A stretch of DNA of 64,000 bases from an uncultured Marivita sp. GTDB taxonomy: Bacteria > Pseudomonadota > Alphaproteobacteria > Rhodobacterales > Rhodobacteraceae. The stretch covers positions 1-64,000 of the forward strand of contig NZ_CANKYW010000002.1 in assembly GCF_947488135.1 (NCBI RefSeq), in the 5' to 3' direction. This document shows positions 50,723-60,028 of the stretch, one piece after another; the first letter of the stretch is position 1, and the number at the start of each line of letters is the position of its first letter. Below the pieces are notes generated by a model that ran no database searches, was not told the origin of the DNA, and saw nothing but the letters and a program-made list of their open reading frames with translations. Made by a program: the position numbers and the translations under genes.

Positions 50723-53167
50723 ATGACCCTTCCCACACATGCTCGCGCCGTCATCATCGGCGGTGGTGTCATCGGCTGTTCGGTAGCCTACCACCTGACG
50801 AAGCTGGGCTGGACCGATGTGGTGCTTCTGGAACGCAAGCAGCTGACCTCGGGCACGACTTGGCACGCGGCCGGGTTGATCGGACAGCTTCGTGCCTCGT
50901 CGAACATGACCAAGCTGGCGAAGTACACGGCTGATCTTTACGCCACCATCGAGGAAGAAACCGGCGTCGCCACCGGGTTCCGCAAGACCGGGTCGATCTC
51001 GGTCGCGCTGACGACCGAACGCCACGAGGAGTTGCGCCGCTCGGCCGCGATGGCGCGGGCCTTTGGTGTCCCGGTCGAGGAAATCGACACTGCAGAGATC
51101 AAACGGAAATACGACCATCTCAACACAAGCGACGTGGTGGGTGGTGTCTATTTGCCCAGCGACGGTCAGGGCGATCCCGCCAATATCGCGCTGGCGATGG
51201 CCAAGGGCGCGCGTCAGCGCGGGGCACAGATCGTTGAACGCACAAAGGCCACCAAAGTCACCCGCGACGCGCGAAGGATCACATCTGTCGATTGGGTGTC
51301 CGAAGATGGAACCAACGGCACGATCACCTGTGACCATGTGGTCAACTGCGCGGGCATGTGGGGCCGCGAGATTGGACAAATGCTGGGCGTCAACGTGCCG
51401 CTTCAGGCTTGCGAACATTTTTACATCGTCTCCGAGCCGATCCCCGGTCTGTCGGCCTTGCCAGTGCTGCGGGTGCCGGACGAATGCGCCTATTACAAGG
51501 AAGACGCGGGCAAGATGATGCTGGGCGCGTTCGAGCCCAAATCGAAGCCCTGGGCGCTGAACGGCATCCCCGAGAGCTTCGAGTTCGACCAGCTGCCCGA
51601 GGATTTCGACCATTTCGAACCGATTCTGGAAGCCGCCGTCAACCGGATGCCGATGCTCGCTGAGGCGGGGATTCACACGTTTTTCAACGGGCCCGAAAGC
51701 TTTACCCCTGACAATGCCTATTACCTCGGGCAGGCGCGCGAGATGGACAATGTCTGGGTCGCCGCCGGGTTCAATTCCATCGGCATCCAGTCGGCCGGCG
51801 GCGCGGGCATGGCGCTGGCGCAATGGATGGAGGACGGGGCAAAGCCATTCGATCTGGGCGACGTCGATATCGCCCGGGCGCAGCCGTTCCAGCGCAACCG
51901 CCGCTACCTCAAGGAACGCGTGACCGAAACTCTGGGCCTGCTCTATGCCGATCACTACCCCTACCGGCAAAAGGCCACCGCACGCGGTGTCCGGCGGACG
52001 CCGTTTCATCAACATCTTCTCGACCGGGGTGCGGTGATGGGGGAAACGGCAGGTTGGGAACGCGCCAATTGGTACGCGACCGAAGGCCAGACCCCTGAAT
52101 ACGCCTACAGCTGGAAGCGGCAGAACTTCTTCGACAACGTGGCCCGCGAACACCGGGCGATCCGTGAAAATGTCGGCATGTACGATATGTCGTCTTTCGG
52201 CAAACTGCGGGTCGAAGGGCCGGAGTCCGAGGCGTTCCTGAACCATGTCTGCGGTGCCGATATGTCGGTCCCGGTGGGCAAGATCGTCTACACGCAGTTC
52301 CTGAACCCGCGCGGCGGGATCGAGGCGGATGTGACCGTCACGCGCCTGTCCGAGATCTGCTATCTCGTGGTGACCCCCGCCGCGACGCGGGCCGCAGATC
52401 AAACCTGGTTGCAACGCCACGCGGTCGACAGGCGGGTGGTGATCACCGATGTGACGGCGGGCGAAGGCGTGCTTGCGGTGATGGGACCGAACGCGCGAAA
52501 GGTCATGCAGGCGGTGTCGCCCGATGATTTCTCGAACGACACCAACCCCTTTGGCACCGCGCGGGAGATCGAGATCGGGCTTGGCACCGCGCGGGTGCAC
52601 CGCGTGTCCTATGTCGGGGAATTGGGCTGGGAGATCTACATCTCTGCCGATCAGGCCGGGCACGTGTTCGAAACGCTATGGGAGGCGGAACAGGAACATG
52701 GTCTGACGCTGTGCGGAATGCACGCGATGGACACCTGCCGGATCGAAAAGGCGTTTCGGCATTTCGGCCACGACATCACCTGCGAGGACCATGTGCTTGA
52801 AGCCGGGCTTGGCTTTGCCGTGAAGACCGCGAAGCCGGATTTCATCGGGCGCGCAGCGGTTTTGCAAAAGCGCGAGGCCGGTTTGCAAAACCGGATGGTG
52901 CAATTCCGGCTGACCGACCCCGAACCTCTGCTTTACCACCACGAGCCGATTCTGCGGGACGGACAGATCGTAGGCTACCTAAGCTCCGGCGCGTATGGGC
53001 ACCATTTGGGCAGCGCGATCGGCATGGGATATGTGCCCTGTGCCGGTGAAAGCGCGGAGCAGGTTCTGGCCTCGACCTACGAGATCGACGTCGCTGGAAC
53101 GCGGGTTCGGGCCGAGGCGTCGCTGAAGCCGATGTACGATCCGACCTCGGCGCGGGTCCGGGCGTAG
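50723..53167 (+). CDS. dimethylglycine/sarcosine dehydrogenase-like FAD-GcvT fusion (copy 2)
   Basis: This second protein is also 814 residues with the same architecture: FAD domain (RAVIIGGGVIGCSVAYHLTKLG, SGTTWHAAGLIG) and C-terminal GcvT module (YVGELGWEIYISADQ). The two copies are clearly diverged in the substrate half, so they probably use different amines, for example dimethylglycine and sarcosine. AAGGAG precedes the start. A separate promoter in the 190-base gap is possible. Confidence 0.88.
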   Translation: MTLPTHARAVIIGGGVIGCSVAYHLTKLGWTDVVLLERKQLTSGTTWHAAGLIGQLRASSNMTKLAKYTADLYATIEEETGVATGFRKTGSISVALTTERHEELRRSAAMARAFGVPVEEIDTAEIKRKYDHLNTSDVVGGVYLPSDGQGDPANIALAMAKGARQRGAQIVERTKATKVTRDARRITSVDWVSEDGTNGTITCDHVVNCAGMWGREIGQMLGVNVPLQACEHFYIVSEPIPGLSALPVLRVPDECAYYKEDAGKMMLGAFEPKSKPWALNGIPESFEFDQLPEDFDHFEPILEAAVNRMPMLAEAGIHTFFNGPESFTPDNAYYLGQAREMDNVWVAAGFNSIGIQSAGGAGMALAQWMEDGAKPFDLGDVDIARAQPFQRNRRYLKERVTETLGLLYADHYPYRQKATARGVRRTPFHQHLLDRGAVMGETAGWERANWYATEGQTPEYAYSWKRQNFFDNVAREHRAIRENVGMYDMSSFGKLRVEGPESEAFLNHVCGADMSVPVGKIVYTQFLNPRGGIEADVTVTRLSEICYLVVTPAATRAADQTWLQRHAVDRRVVITDVTAGEGVLAVMGPNARKVMQAVSPDDFSNDTNPFGTAREIEIGLGTARVHRVSYVGELGWEIYISADQAGHVFETLWEAEQEHGLTLCGMHAMDTCRIEKAFRHFGHDITCEDHVLEAGLGFAVKTAKPDFIGRAAVLQKREAGLQNRMVQFRLTDPEPLLYHHEPILRDGQIVGYLSSGAYGHHLGSAIGMGYVPCAGESAEQVLASTYEIDVAGTRVRAEASLKPMYDPTSARVRA

Positions 53168-53230
53168 CTGGAACTTCGTCCGAAAATTCTGCGCCTTGCC
53201 GGAATGCGCCAAGCTGCGTAGAGGGAGCGG

Positions 53231-53875
53231 ATGACCGATTACTGTCCGCCCGACACGCCTTTGGACATCCTGCACGAGGATCACGAGATCCTTGTCGTGA
53301 ACAAGCCTGCGGGTTTGTTGTCGGTGCCCGGCAAGGGGCCTGACCTGGCCGATTGCCTCATGGCACGGCTCGAGGCGGCGTATCCACAGGTCCTGTTGGT
53401 GCATCGGTTGGACCGGGACACATCGGGGGTCATGGTGTTCGGCCTGACGCCACACGCGCAACGGCATCTTGGTCTGCAATTCGAGAAACGGCAAACGAAG
53501 AAAACTTACCTTGCCCGCGTCGCCGGCCGCTTGGAGCCGAAAACCGGAACAGTGGATCTACCGCTCATCGTGGATTGGCCGAACCGGCCCTTGCAGAAGG
53601 TGGATCACGAGACCGGCAAACCGGCGGTGACGGATTGGCGGGTGATGAAGGCCTCGGACACGGAAAGCCGGGTCCAGCTTTATCCGCAGACGGGACGGAG
53701 CCACCAGCTGCGGGTACACATGCTGGCGCTGGGACATCCGATCCTCGGCGATCCGCTCTATGCGCCCGAGACCGCGGCGCAGTATCCACGGATGATGCTT
53801 CATGCACAGGAATTGCGGCTGCGGCACCCCGATGGGGGCGAAGGCGTGAAGTTTCGGGTCAAGGCGCCGTTCTGA
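53231..53875 (+). CDS. rluA: RluA-family pseudouridine synthase
   Basis: The 214-residue enzyme isomerises uridine in rRNA/tRNA. It carries the catalytic HRLDRDTSG (D61), the opening VVNKPAGLLSVPGK, and GRSHQLRVHMLALGHPILGD. The compact length without an S4 domain matches RluA (23S U746 and tRNA U32) rather than RluC/D. Confidence 0.9.
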   Translation: MTDYCPPDTPLDILHEDHEILVVNKPAGLLSVPGKGPDLADCLMARLEAAYPQVLLVHRLDRDTSGVMVFGLTPHAQRHLGLQFEKRQTKKTYLARVAGRLEPKTGTVDLPLIVDWPNRPLQKVDHETGKPAVTDWRVMKASDTESRVQLYPQTGRSHQLRVHMLALGHPILGDPLYAPETAAQYPRMMLHAQELRLRHPDGGEGVKFRVKAPF

Positions 53876-53882
53876 CGTGGTT

Positions 53883-53918
53883 CGGACGCTGACGCGTCCG
53901 ACCGGCGCCGCCTGCGGC
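53883..53918. repeat. two hairpins downstream of rluA
   Basis: CGGACGC/GCGTCCG (53883-53900) is followed 6 bases later by GCCGC/GCGGC (53907-53918). It is another hairpin pair at a gene end without T-tract. Confidence 0.5.
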
Positions 53919-53928
53919 TGCGCATTTT

Positions 53929-53956
53929 GCATATTTGGAAAAAGAAGAAGCAGGGG
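53929..53956 (-). repeat. 28-nt repeat, copy B
   Basis: Exact inverted copy of 50601-50628. Here it forms the 3' arm and T-rich tail of the aldehyde dehydrogenase terminator. Confidence 0.85.
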
Positions 53957-53971
53957 ACCTGTGCCCCTGCT
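53938..53971 (-). terminator. terminator of the aldehyde dehydrogenase gene
   Basis: The minus strand forms stem AGCAGGGG/CCCCTGCT (53949-53956 with 53964-53971) followed by TTCTTCTTTTTCC. Confidence 0.7.
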
Positions 53972-53982
53972 TCCAGTCTGCT

Positions 53983-55422
53983 TTATTCGGCAGCCCAGCC
54001 CGAGACGGCTTTGACTTCGAGGAAATCCTCGATCCCCCAGACACCGCCTTCGCGGCCGTTGCCGGATTGCTTCATGCCGCCGAAGGGCGATCCCGCGGAC
54101 CGGCCTTCGCCGTTCATTTCGACCATGCCCGAGCGCAGTTGACGGGCAAGACGATTGCGGCGCGCACCGTCCTGGCTTTGGACATAGTTGGTCAGGCCAT
54201 AAACCGTGTCGTTGGCGATGCGCACGCCCTCTTCCTCGGAGTCGAACTTCATGATCGACAGGACGGGGCCGAAGATTTCCTCGCGCGCGATGGTCATGTC
54301 GTTGGTCACGTCGGCGAACACAGTTGGGCGCACGTAGAAGCCCTTGTTGAGACCTTCGGGGCGACCAAGACCGCCGGTCACAAGACGGGCGCCTTCGTCG
54401 ATGCCCTTCTGGATCAGATCCTGAATTTTCTGCCATTGTGTTGCGTTCACCACAGGGCCGATATGGCGACCCTCGGCAGAGGCCGGGCCGACGCTGACCT
54501 TCGACGCAATCTCGCCTGCCTCGTCCACGACGCGGTCATAGATCGGCGCTTCGACCAGCATGCGGGACGGCGCGTTGCAGGATTGGCCTGTGTTCTGCAT
54601 CATATGCAGCACGCCGCGTTTGACGGCCTTGTCGTCGGCATCGGCGAAGATGAGGTTGGCACCTTTACCACCGAGTTCCAGATGTACCCGTTTGAGCGTG
54701 TCGGCGGCGGCTTTCGAGATCAGTTTGCCCGCGCGGCTGGAGCCGGTGAAGCTGACCATGTCGATATCGGGATGCGCGGAAAGCTGGCTGCCGACACCGG
54801 CCCCATCGCCGTTGACGAGGTTGAATACGCCCGGCGGGAAACCCGCCTCGTGCATCATCTCGGCGAAGAGCATGGCGTTGAGCGGGCTTTCCTCCGATGG
54901 CTTGAGGACCATTGTGCAGCCCGCGATTGCTGCCGCGCCGACCTTGAGCGTGACCTGATTCATCGGCCAGTTCCACGGCGTGATCAGCGCACAGACGCCG
55001 ACGGCTTCGTAGATGATCCGGTCGTTCGGGCTCTGATCGTTGAGCGGGCGGTCGAAGTCAAACGACTTGGCGGCATCGATGAAGTTTTGCAGGTGCCACG
55101 TGCCCGCGCCCACCTGGCTGGAGCGCGACATATCAATCGGCGCGCCCATCTCGAGGCTCATGGCCTGGGCCATCTCTTCGCCGCGCGACTGGTAGATGTC
55201 GAGCAGCTTTTCCACCAGCGCGATCCGCTCCGACGGGGGCGTCGCCATCCAGGATGGAAACGCGTTTTTCGCGGCGGCGACTGCCGCATCGGTATCGGCC
55301 TGACCGCCCAGAGAGATCACCGCACAGGGGTCTTCGGTGGACGGATCAATGACATGATGATCGCGGCCTTCGATGGGATCGACCCATTTACCGTTGATGT
55401 AGAACTGGCGTTTTTCGATCAT
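53983..55422 (-). CDS. NAD(P)+-dependent aldehyde dehydrogenase
   Basis: The 479-residue ALDH has catalytic Glu in LELGGKGA, nucleophile Cys in NTGQSCNAPSR, the cofactor segment ITPWNWPMNQ and EEIFGPVLSI near the C-terminus. The substrate is not evident. It diverges from the peroxiredoxin gene. AGGGAGAT precedes the start. Confidence 0.93.
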   Translation of the reverse strand: MIEKRQFYINGKWVDPIEGRDHHVIDPSTEDPCAVISLGGQADTDAAVAAAKNAFPSWMATPPSERIALVEKLLDIYQSRGEEMAQAMSLEMGAPIDMSRSSQVGAGTWHLQNFIDAAKSFDFDRPLNDQSPNDRIIYEAVGVCALITPWNWPMNQVTLKVGAAAIAGCTMVLKPSEESPLNAMLFAEMMHEAGFPPGVFNLVNGDGAGVGSQLSAHPDIDMVSFTGSSRAGKLISKAAADTLKRVHLELGGKGANLIFADADDKAVKRGVLHMMQNTGQSCNAPSRMLVEAPIYDRVVDEAGEIASKVSVGPASAEGRHIGPVVNATQWQKIQDLIQKGIDEGARLVTGGLGRPEGLNKGFYVRPTVFADVTNDMTIAREEIFGPVLSIMKFDSEEEGVRIANDTVYGLTNYVQSQDGARRNRLARQLRSGMVEMNGEGRSAGSPFGGMKQSGNGREGGVWGIEDFLEVKAVSGWAAE

Positions 55423-55552
55423 CTGATTATCTCCCTACAGAGGATTGCAGACGACACTGTGTCACCCCCAAGTTTCCCTCGCAAGGGGTGCAAATATCAG
55501 AAACTCTGCATATGTACCGATCGAACGAAACTCAAAGGAAAGAGGCAAACAC

Positions 55553-56206
55553 ATGGGCCTGCGTATCAATGACGAAATTCCGAACCTGACCGTCGAGACC
55601 GATCAGGGCACGTTGAAACTTCATGACTGGATCGGCGACAGCTGGGCCATCCTGTTTTCGCACCCGAAGGACTTTACACCTGTCTGCACCACCGAGTTTG
55701 GCGCCGTGGCGCAATTGGCCGATGAGTGGGAAAAGCGCGGCACCAAGGTGATGGGCATTTCCGTTGACGGCGTCGAGGATCACAAGAAATGGAAGGGCGA
55801 TATTGAATCGACCTCTGGCTCCAAGGCGGGCTTTCCGATCATCGCGGACGAAGACCTGACCGTGGCCAAGGCGTTCGACATGCTGCCTGCGGAGTACGCT
55901 TTGCCCGACGGGCGCACACCTGCGGATAGCGCGACAGTCCGCGTCGTCTTCATCATCGGGCCGGACAAGAAGCTCAAGCTCAGCATGACCTATCCGATGA
56001 ATGTCGGTCGGAACTTTGCCGAAGTGCTGCGCGCGCTCGACGCGCTTCAGACCGCAGCGAAGGAAAACGTGGCGACCCCCGCGAACTGGACCGTGGGGCA
56101 GGACGTGATCGTTCCGACCTCGGTGAGCGACGAGGACGCCATTGCCAAGTACGGCAAGATCGAAACGGTTCTGCCGTATCTGCGCAAAGCCAAGTTGTCG
56201 GCCTGA
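55553..56206 (+). CDS. 1-Cys peroxiredoxin (Prx6 type)
   Basis: The 217-residue peroxidase reduces hydrogen and organic peroxides. It has peroxidatic C45 in the DFTPVCTTE motif and the long C-terminal arm of the Prx6 group (GRNFAEVLRALDALQ...TPANWTVGQDVIV). There is no resolving cysteine. A strong AAAGGAAAGAGG site precedes ATG 55553. Confidence 0.94.
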   Translation: MGLRINDEIPNLTVETDQGTLKLHDWIGDSWAILFSHPKDFTPVCTTEFGAVAQLADEWEKRGTKVMGISVDGVEDHKKWKGDIESTSGSKAGFPIIADEDLTVAKAFDMLPAEYALPDGRTPADSATVRVVFIIGPDKKLKLSMTYPMNVGRNFAEVLRALDALQTAAKENVATPANWTVGQDVIVPTSVSDEDAIAKYGKIETVLPYLRKAKLSA

Positions 56207-56231
56207 GCTTTCGACGCAGTCCAAACTTGTG

Positions 56232-56257
56232 AAGGCCGGGGTTTTCCCGGCCTTTTT
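56232..56257 (+). terminator. rho-independent terminator of the peroxiredoxin gene
   Basis: Stem AAGGCCGGG/CCCGGCCTT with loop GTTTT is followed by TTT. Its T-tract abuts the stop codon of the convergent OmpA gene. Confidence 0.85.
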
Positions 56258-57201
56258 CATTCGACGGAGATGAGTACCGCCTCGACCCGTCGATTGGCCT
56301 CGCGTCCGGCAGCGGTGAGGTTGGTCGCGCGGGGCGACAGGAAACCGACACCATCGGCCGCAACCTGCGCAGGCGCCACGCCTCTGGCGACAACGTAGGC
56401 CCGTGCGGCATCGGCACGGCGGCGTGACAGGGCGATGTTGGCGTCGAGCGATCCGGTGGCATCGGTGTGCCCGACGAAGGTGATCTGGCGCGTCGGGTTG
56501 GCCGTCAGGTAGGCCACGACTGCATCGAGCGACTGCACGGGCCCGTCGCCCAAAGAGGCCGAGCCGCTGTCGAACTCCAGATCGGCGAGGACCACATGGC
56601 CGGTTTGTTCAAGCGCGCTGACCACATCGCCTGCATCTTCGGGAATGGCGACTGACCGGGCGTTCGATACGGAAACGGCGGGCCGTCCTTGGGGACCGAC
56701 CTCGATCAACTGGACGAAGACGGTTTCCCCATCGCGGCTGACGAGCAGGCTGAGTGCCTGCGTCGCGTCTGCCGATTTGGCCGACAGGAAGCGGTAGTCC
56801 GACAGATCGACATACATATTCGGCGCGCGCAGTACCTCGGTGCCAAAGCGGAAATCGAAGCCGCCACAGCTTCGGGCGGTGCATTCGAAGATGATGTCGA
56901 ACCCATCCGCCATAAGTTGCTCGCGCATCGGGCCAAGAACCTGTCCCGTGGTGATCCCGGCGCCGGAAATGCGCCACGCCTTGCGCTGGACCTCACCCTC
57001 AAGGCTGGCGACGGGGATACCGCTGTCCTGGCTCCAAGCACCGATCGGAAGGTCATAGCTGCCGGATGGCGTGATCCGCGACACGGTTTCCCGCGCGCCC
57101 ACAGGCAGCGCAAGGTCGAGCGCCAGCGCCTGCGACGCCGTCAGCCCCGAGGCAAGGCACAGCCCGAGAAACCTAGCGCGCCTGCGCGTGATACTCGTCA
57201 T
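56257..57201 (-). CDS. OmpA-family outer-envelope protein
   Basis: The 314-residue protein has an Arg-rich signal peptide (ITRRRARFLGLCLASGLTASQALA, cleavage about residue 27). A beta-rich N-terminal region with a CTARSCGGFDFRF pair of cysteines follows, and then a C-terminal OmpA domain (LEFDSGSASLGDGPVQSLDAV...TFVGHTDATGSLDANIALSRRRADAARAYV). Its start overlaps the AhpD-like gene by 29 bases, yet it is the only start giving a complete signal peptide. Confidence 0.85.
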   Translation of the reverse strand: MTSITRRRARFLGLCLASGLTASQALALDLALPVGARETVSRITPSGSYDLPIGAWSQDSGIPVASLEGEVQRKAWRISGAGITTGQVLGPMREQLMADGFDIIFECTARSCGGFDFRFGTEVLRAPNMYVDLSDYRFLSAKSADATQALSLLVSRDGETVFVQLIEVGPQGRPAVSVSNARSVAIPEDAGDVVSALEQTGHVVLADLEFDSGSASLGDGPVQSLDAVVAYLTANPTRQITFVGHTDATGSLDANIALSRRRADAARAYVVARGVAPAQVAADGVGFLSPRATNLTAAGREANRRVEAVLISVE

Positions 57202-57745
57202 TTGGCCGCATATCCGTGGCGCTGGCCACGCGGTTGGTCATGTTGAAAAACCCCGCCACATTCACGATGTCCCAGATGTCGCGATCACTGAATCCGGCAT
57301 CGCGCAGCGCTTCGCGGTCGAACTCGGCCACCTCGGCGCTCGATTTCGTGACCTTCTCGGCAAAGGCCAGCATCGCGCGGTGCCGGTGCGGAAGGTCGGC
57401 CACGCGCCAGTTCATCACCAGCATCTCGCCCAGCTTGGGATCGTCCGACAATTCCCGCACGGCCGCGCCGTGCGCGGTCAGGCAGTAGAAACACTTGTTG
57501 ATCGAACTGACGACCACCGCGATCATCTCGCGTTCCAGCTTGCTCAGGCCGCTGCCTGCCAGCATCAGGTCGTTATACATCGCCGTGAAGGCATTGAGCT
57601 TGTCGATGTCGAAGGCATAGGCCCGCAGGACATTCGGGATCATGCCCAGCTTGTCCTGACAGACATCAAAGTATTTCTGCGTTTCAGGCGGCAGGGGATC
57701 CACCATCGGCAGGTTGAGCGCCGTGGGAAGGGTGTCTTTGGTCAT
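57173..57745 (-). CDS. AhpD-like peroxidase-related protein
   Basis: The 190-residue protein belongs to the carboxymuconolactone decarboxylase/AhpD superfamily, with the redox motif KCFYCLTAHG (C85, C88, H92). It probably functions as an alkylhydroperoxidase or thiol-disulfide partner. Its start overlaps the GNAT stop (ATGA). Confidence 0.87.
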   Translation of the reverse strand: MTKDTLPTALNLPMVDPLPPETQKYFDVCQDKLGMIPNVLRAYAFDIDKLNAFTAMYNDLMLAGSGLSKLEREMIAVVVSSINKCFYCLTAHGAAVRELSDDPKLGEMLVMNWRVADLPHRHRAMLAFAEKVTKSSAEVAEFDREALRDAGFSDRDIWDIVNVAGFFNMTNRVASATDMRPNDEYHAQAR

Positions 57746-58479
57746 TCGGTTTCGCTTGTGTTGGTCAGGATGCGGTAGTGGTACTGTCCCACAACCTGCA
57801 TGCCGAGGGAAGCGTAGAGGCCGTTTGCGCCATCATTCGCCTGTGTGCACAGAACGCTCATCCACTCTGCGCCGTTGGCCTTGGCCCAATGCGCGGCCTG
57901 CCGCATGAGCCAGACGCCCATGCCCTTGCGGCGATGGGGTTTGGCGATCTCGAGCGCGTGCACCATCGCGATGCGATCCGAAATGGCGCAGTAGGCCGTG
58001 CCCGCCGGTTTGTCGCTGATCCGCCCCAGAAGCCCGGTCTTGGGCACCTCGGCCCTGTCCATCACGGCAATGCGATCGGGACCGATGCCGCCCGCTGCCC
58101 AGATATCACGCATAATGGCGAGCGGTTCCCAGATCGCAAAGGCAGTCACGCGGGGGACGGGTGTGTCGGTCAGCCTGTTGATCGGGCAGACCCAGAGGTT
58201 CACCGGGTCGATGATTATGTACCCGCGCCTGTCCAGCGCCGAATCCAATGCCTCTTCGCCTTCGCGGATCATGAACAGTGCATCCTGACCCAGCATCCGC
58301 ATCGCGGTTTCCGCTGCGGCCAGATCATCGTCGGTCCAATCCCCTTCGGCAGTGGCGGCGCTGACGCGCTTTCCGCCACCGCCGCCGTTCCGAAGCATCC
58401 AAGGCCCGGCAGGCGTGCGGTCGGCTGGCGGCCATGTCGCCTCGGTCACGGCGTAAAGGCTCTGGACCGTCGGCGTCAT
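57742..58479 (-). CDS. GNAT-family N-acetyltransferase
   Basis: The 245-residue protein has a C-terminal GNAT fold with the acetyl-CoA loop AKPHRRKGMGVWLMRQAAHWAK and NGANGLYASLGMQVVGQYHYR. The N-terminal half is divergent. The substrate is unknown. ATGA overlaps couple it to the genes on both sides. Confidence 0.85.
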   Translation of the reverse strand: MTPTVQSLYAVTEATWPPADRTPAGPWMLRNGGGGGKRVSAATAEGDWTDDDLAAAETAMRMLGQDALFMIREGEEALDSALDRRGYIIIDPVNLWVCPINRLTDTPVPRVTAFAIWEPLAIMRDIWAAGGIGPDRIAVMDRAEVPKTGLLGRISDKPAGTAYCAISDRIAMVHALEIAKPHRRKGMGVWLMRQAAHWAKANGAEWMSVLCTQANDGANGLYASLGMQVVGQYHYRILTNTSETE

Positions 58480-59198
58480 GCAGGGAAGAGTTCGGACAGG
58501 CGGGCCATCGCGTGATCGATCCGAGCACCATCGGTGCCGCGCACCACGACATTCGATCCGTAGGCCCCGTTCTGCTGGAAGGGATAGGACCCGATGGACA
58601 GGTCGGGAAAATCCGCGGCAATCTGCGCCAGGGGACCGGCGATATCGCCCTCACCCCGATCCACTCGCAAGGTTTGCGACAGGATCGGCGCGCCGCCGGT
58701 CAGTGTCGGAATGACGCTTGCGACCATTGCCTGAAAGACCGAAGGCACTCCCGCCATGACATGCACGTTCCCGATGCTGAAACCGGGTGCGATCGAGACA
58801 GGATTCTCGATCAGCGTCGCGCCATCGGGAATCCGGGCCATGCGCTTGCGAGCATCATTGAACTCCATCCCGCGTCTGTCGTAATGCGCCTGCAACAAGG
58901 CACGGGCGTCTTCGCGCACGTCGATCGGCACATCGAAGGCTTCCGCGACGCAATCTGCGGTGATGTCATCGTGGGTCGGTCCGATCCCGCCAGAGGTGAT
59001 CACCGTGTCATGAGCGGCGCGCAACGCATTCAACGCCGATACGATGGCATCCCGGTCATCACTGACAATGCGCACCTCGCGCAGGTCGATGCCGACCTTG
59101 GTCAGTTCCTGCGCCAGATGGTGCATATTCGCGTCGCGCGTGCGGCCCGAAAGGATTTCGTCCCCGATCACCAGCATTGCGGCGGTTGGATTGGGCAT
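58476..59198 (-). CDS. CinA-like molybdopterin-binding domain protein
   Basis: The 240-residue protein is the MoCF-binding half of the CinA family: MLVIGDEILSGRTRDANMHHLA, then VITSGGIGPTHDDITADCVA. It lacks the PncC amidohydrolase half of full CinA. Enzymes of this type can be ADP-ribose or nucleotide-processing; the function here is not certain. A perfect AAGGAGG site precedes the start. It heads the four-gene cluster CinA-GNAT-AhpD-OmpA. Confidence 0.88.
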   Translation of the reverse strand: MPNPTAAMLVIGDEILSGRTRDANMHHLAQELTKVGIDLREVRIVSDDRDAIVSALNALRAAHDTVITSGGIGPTHDDITADCVAEAFDVPIDVREDARALLQAHYDRRGMEFNDARKRMARIPDGATLIENPVSIAPGFSIGNVHVMAGVPSVFQAMVASVIPTLTGGAPILSQTLRVDRGEGDIAGPLAQIAADFPDLSIGSYPFQQNGAYGSNVVVRGTDGARIDHAMARLSELFPA

Positions 59199-59244
59199 GC
59201 GCTGCCTCCTTGATCCCGATTTTTCTCAGGTATAGGCGGGGGTC

Positions 59245-59961
59245 ATGCGCTTTCAAACCCCTCTTGTTCCGGGCACTTTGATCCGGAGATACAAACGCTT
59301 TCTGGCCGACGTAACGCTCGCGGACGGCCAAGAGGTGACAGCGCATTGCGCCAATCCCGGATCAATGATGGGTTTGGCCGAACCGGGAACGCGGGTTTGG
59401 CTGGAGCCGAATGACGATCCCAAGAAGAAACTTAGATTCGGTTGGCGCCTGGTTGAGAATGGCAACGGGCATTTCACCGGTGTCGATACGGCGGTGCCGA
59501 ACCGGATGCTCCGTGCGGCCTTTGAGGCGCGTGACGTGCCCGGGCTGACTGAATTCGACAGCCTCCGCGCCGAAGTGCCTTACGGCGAAAAGAGCCGCTT
59601 CGACTTTCTGCTGTCCCAAGCGGGGCAACCGGATCTGTATATCGAGGTCAAATCCGTCACGCTGTCCCGACAGCCCGGACTTGCCGAATTCCCCGACAGC
59701 GTGACCGCGCGGGGGACGCGGCATCTGAACGATTTGAGCGATATGGTGCGACAGGGACATCGCGCGATGATGCTCTATCTCGTCCAACGGACGGACTGCT
59801 CTCGGATGACCTTGGCAGAGGACATAGACCCCTCCTATGCCACCGCGTGGAGTGGTGCGACAGCGGCTGGCGTTGAAACCTTGGCGCTTGATTGCCAAAT
59901 ATCGCCCGAAGCCGTGCGCCTGGGCAAACCGATTGAAATGATCGCCCCGGGTGGGCCTTAG
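59245..59961 (+). CDS. sfsA: SfsA family protein
   Basis: The 238-residue SfsA (sugar fermentation stimulation) protein shows the family order: PLVPGTLIRRYKRFLADVTL, AHCANPGSMMGL, and a nuclease-like core EVPYGEKSRFDFLL...YIEVKSVTLSR, consistent with its proposed DNA-binding or nuclease character. It is divergent from the CinA-like gene. Confidence 0.93.
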   Translation: MRFQTPLVPGTLIRRYKRFLADVTLADGQEVTAHCANPGSMMGLAEPGTRVWLEPNDDPKKKLRFGWRLVENGNGHFTGVDTAVPNRMLRAAFEARDVPGLTEFDSLRAEVPYGEKSRFDFLLSQAGQPDLYIEVKSVTLSRQPGLAEFPDSVTARGTRHLNDLSDMVRQGHRAMMLYLVQRTDCSRMTLAEDIDPSYATAWSGATAAGVETLALDCQISPEAVRLGKPIEMIAPGGP

Positions 59962-60028
59962 TGTCGCGCCACTGGCAAACAGGCACATTCAGGTTTAAAA
60001 TCAAAGCCAGACTTATTGGAGTTCAGGT

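Noticed and set aside
50360-52663. 767-codon minus-strand frame opposite the second DMGDH-like gene
   Set aside because: Same reason: a shadow frame with no domain and no ribosome binding site.
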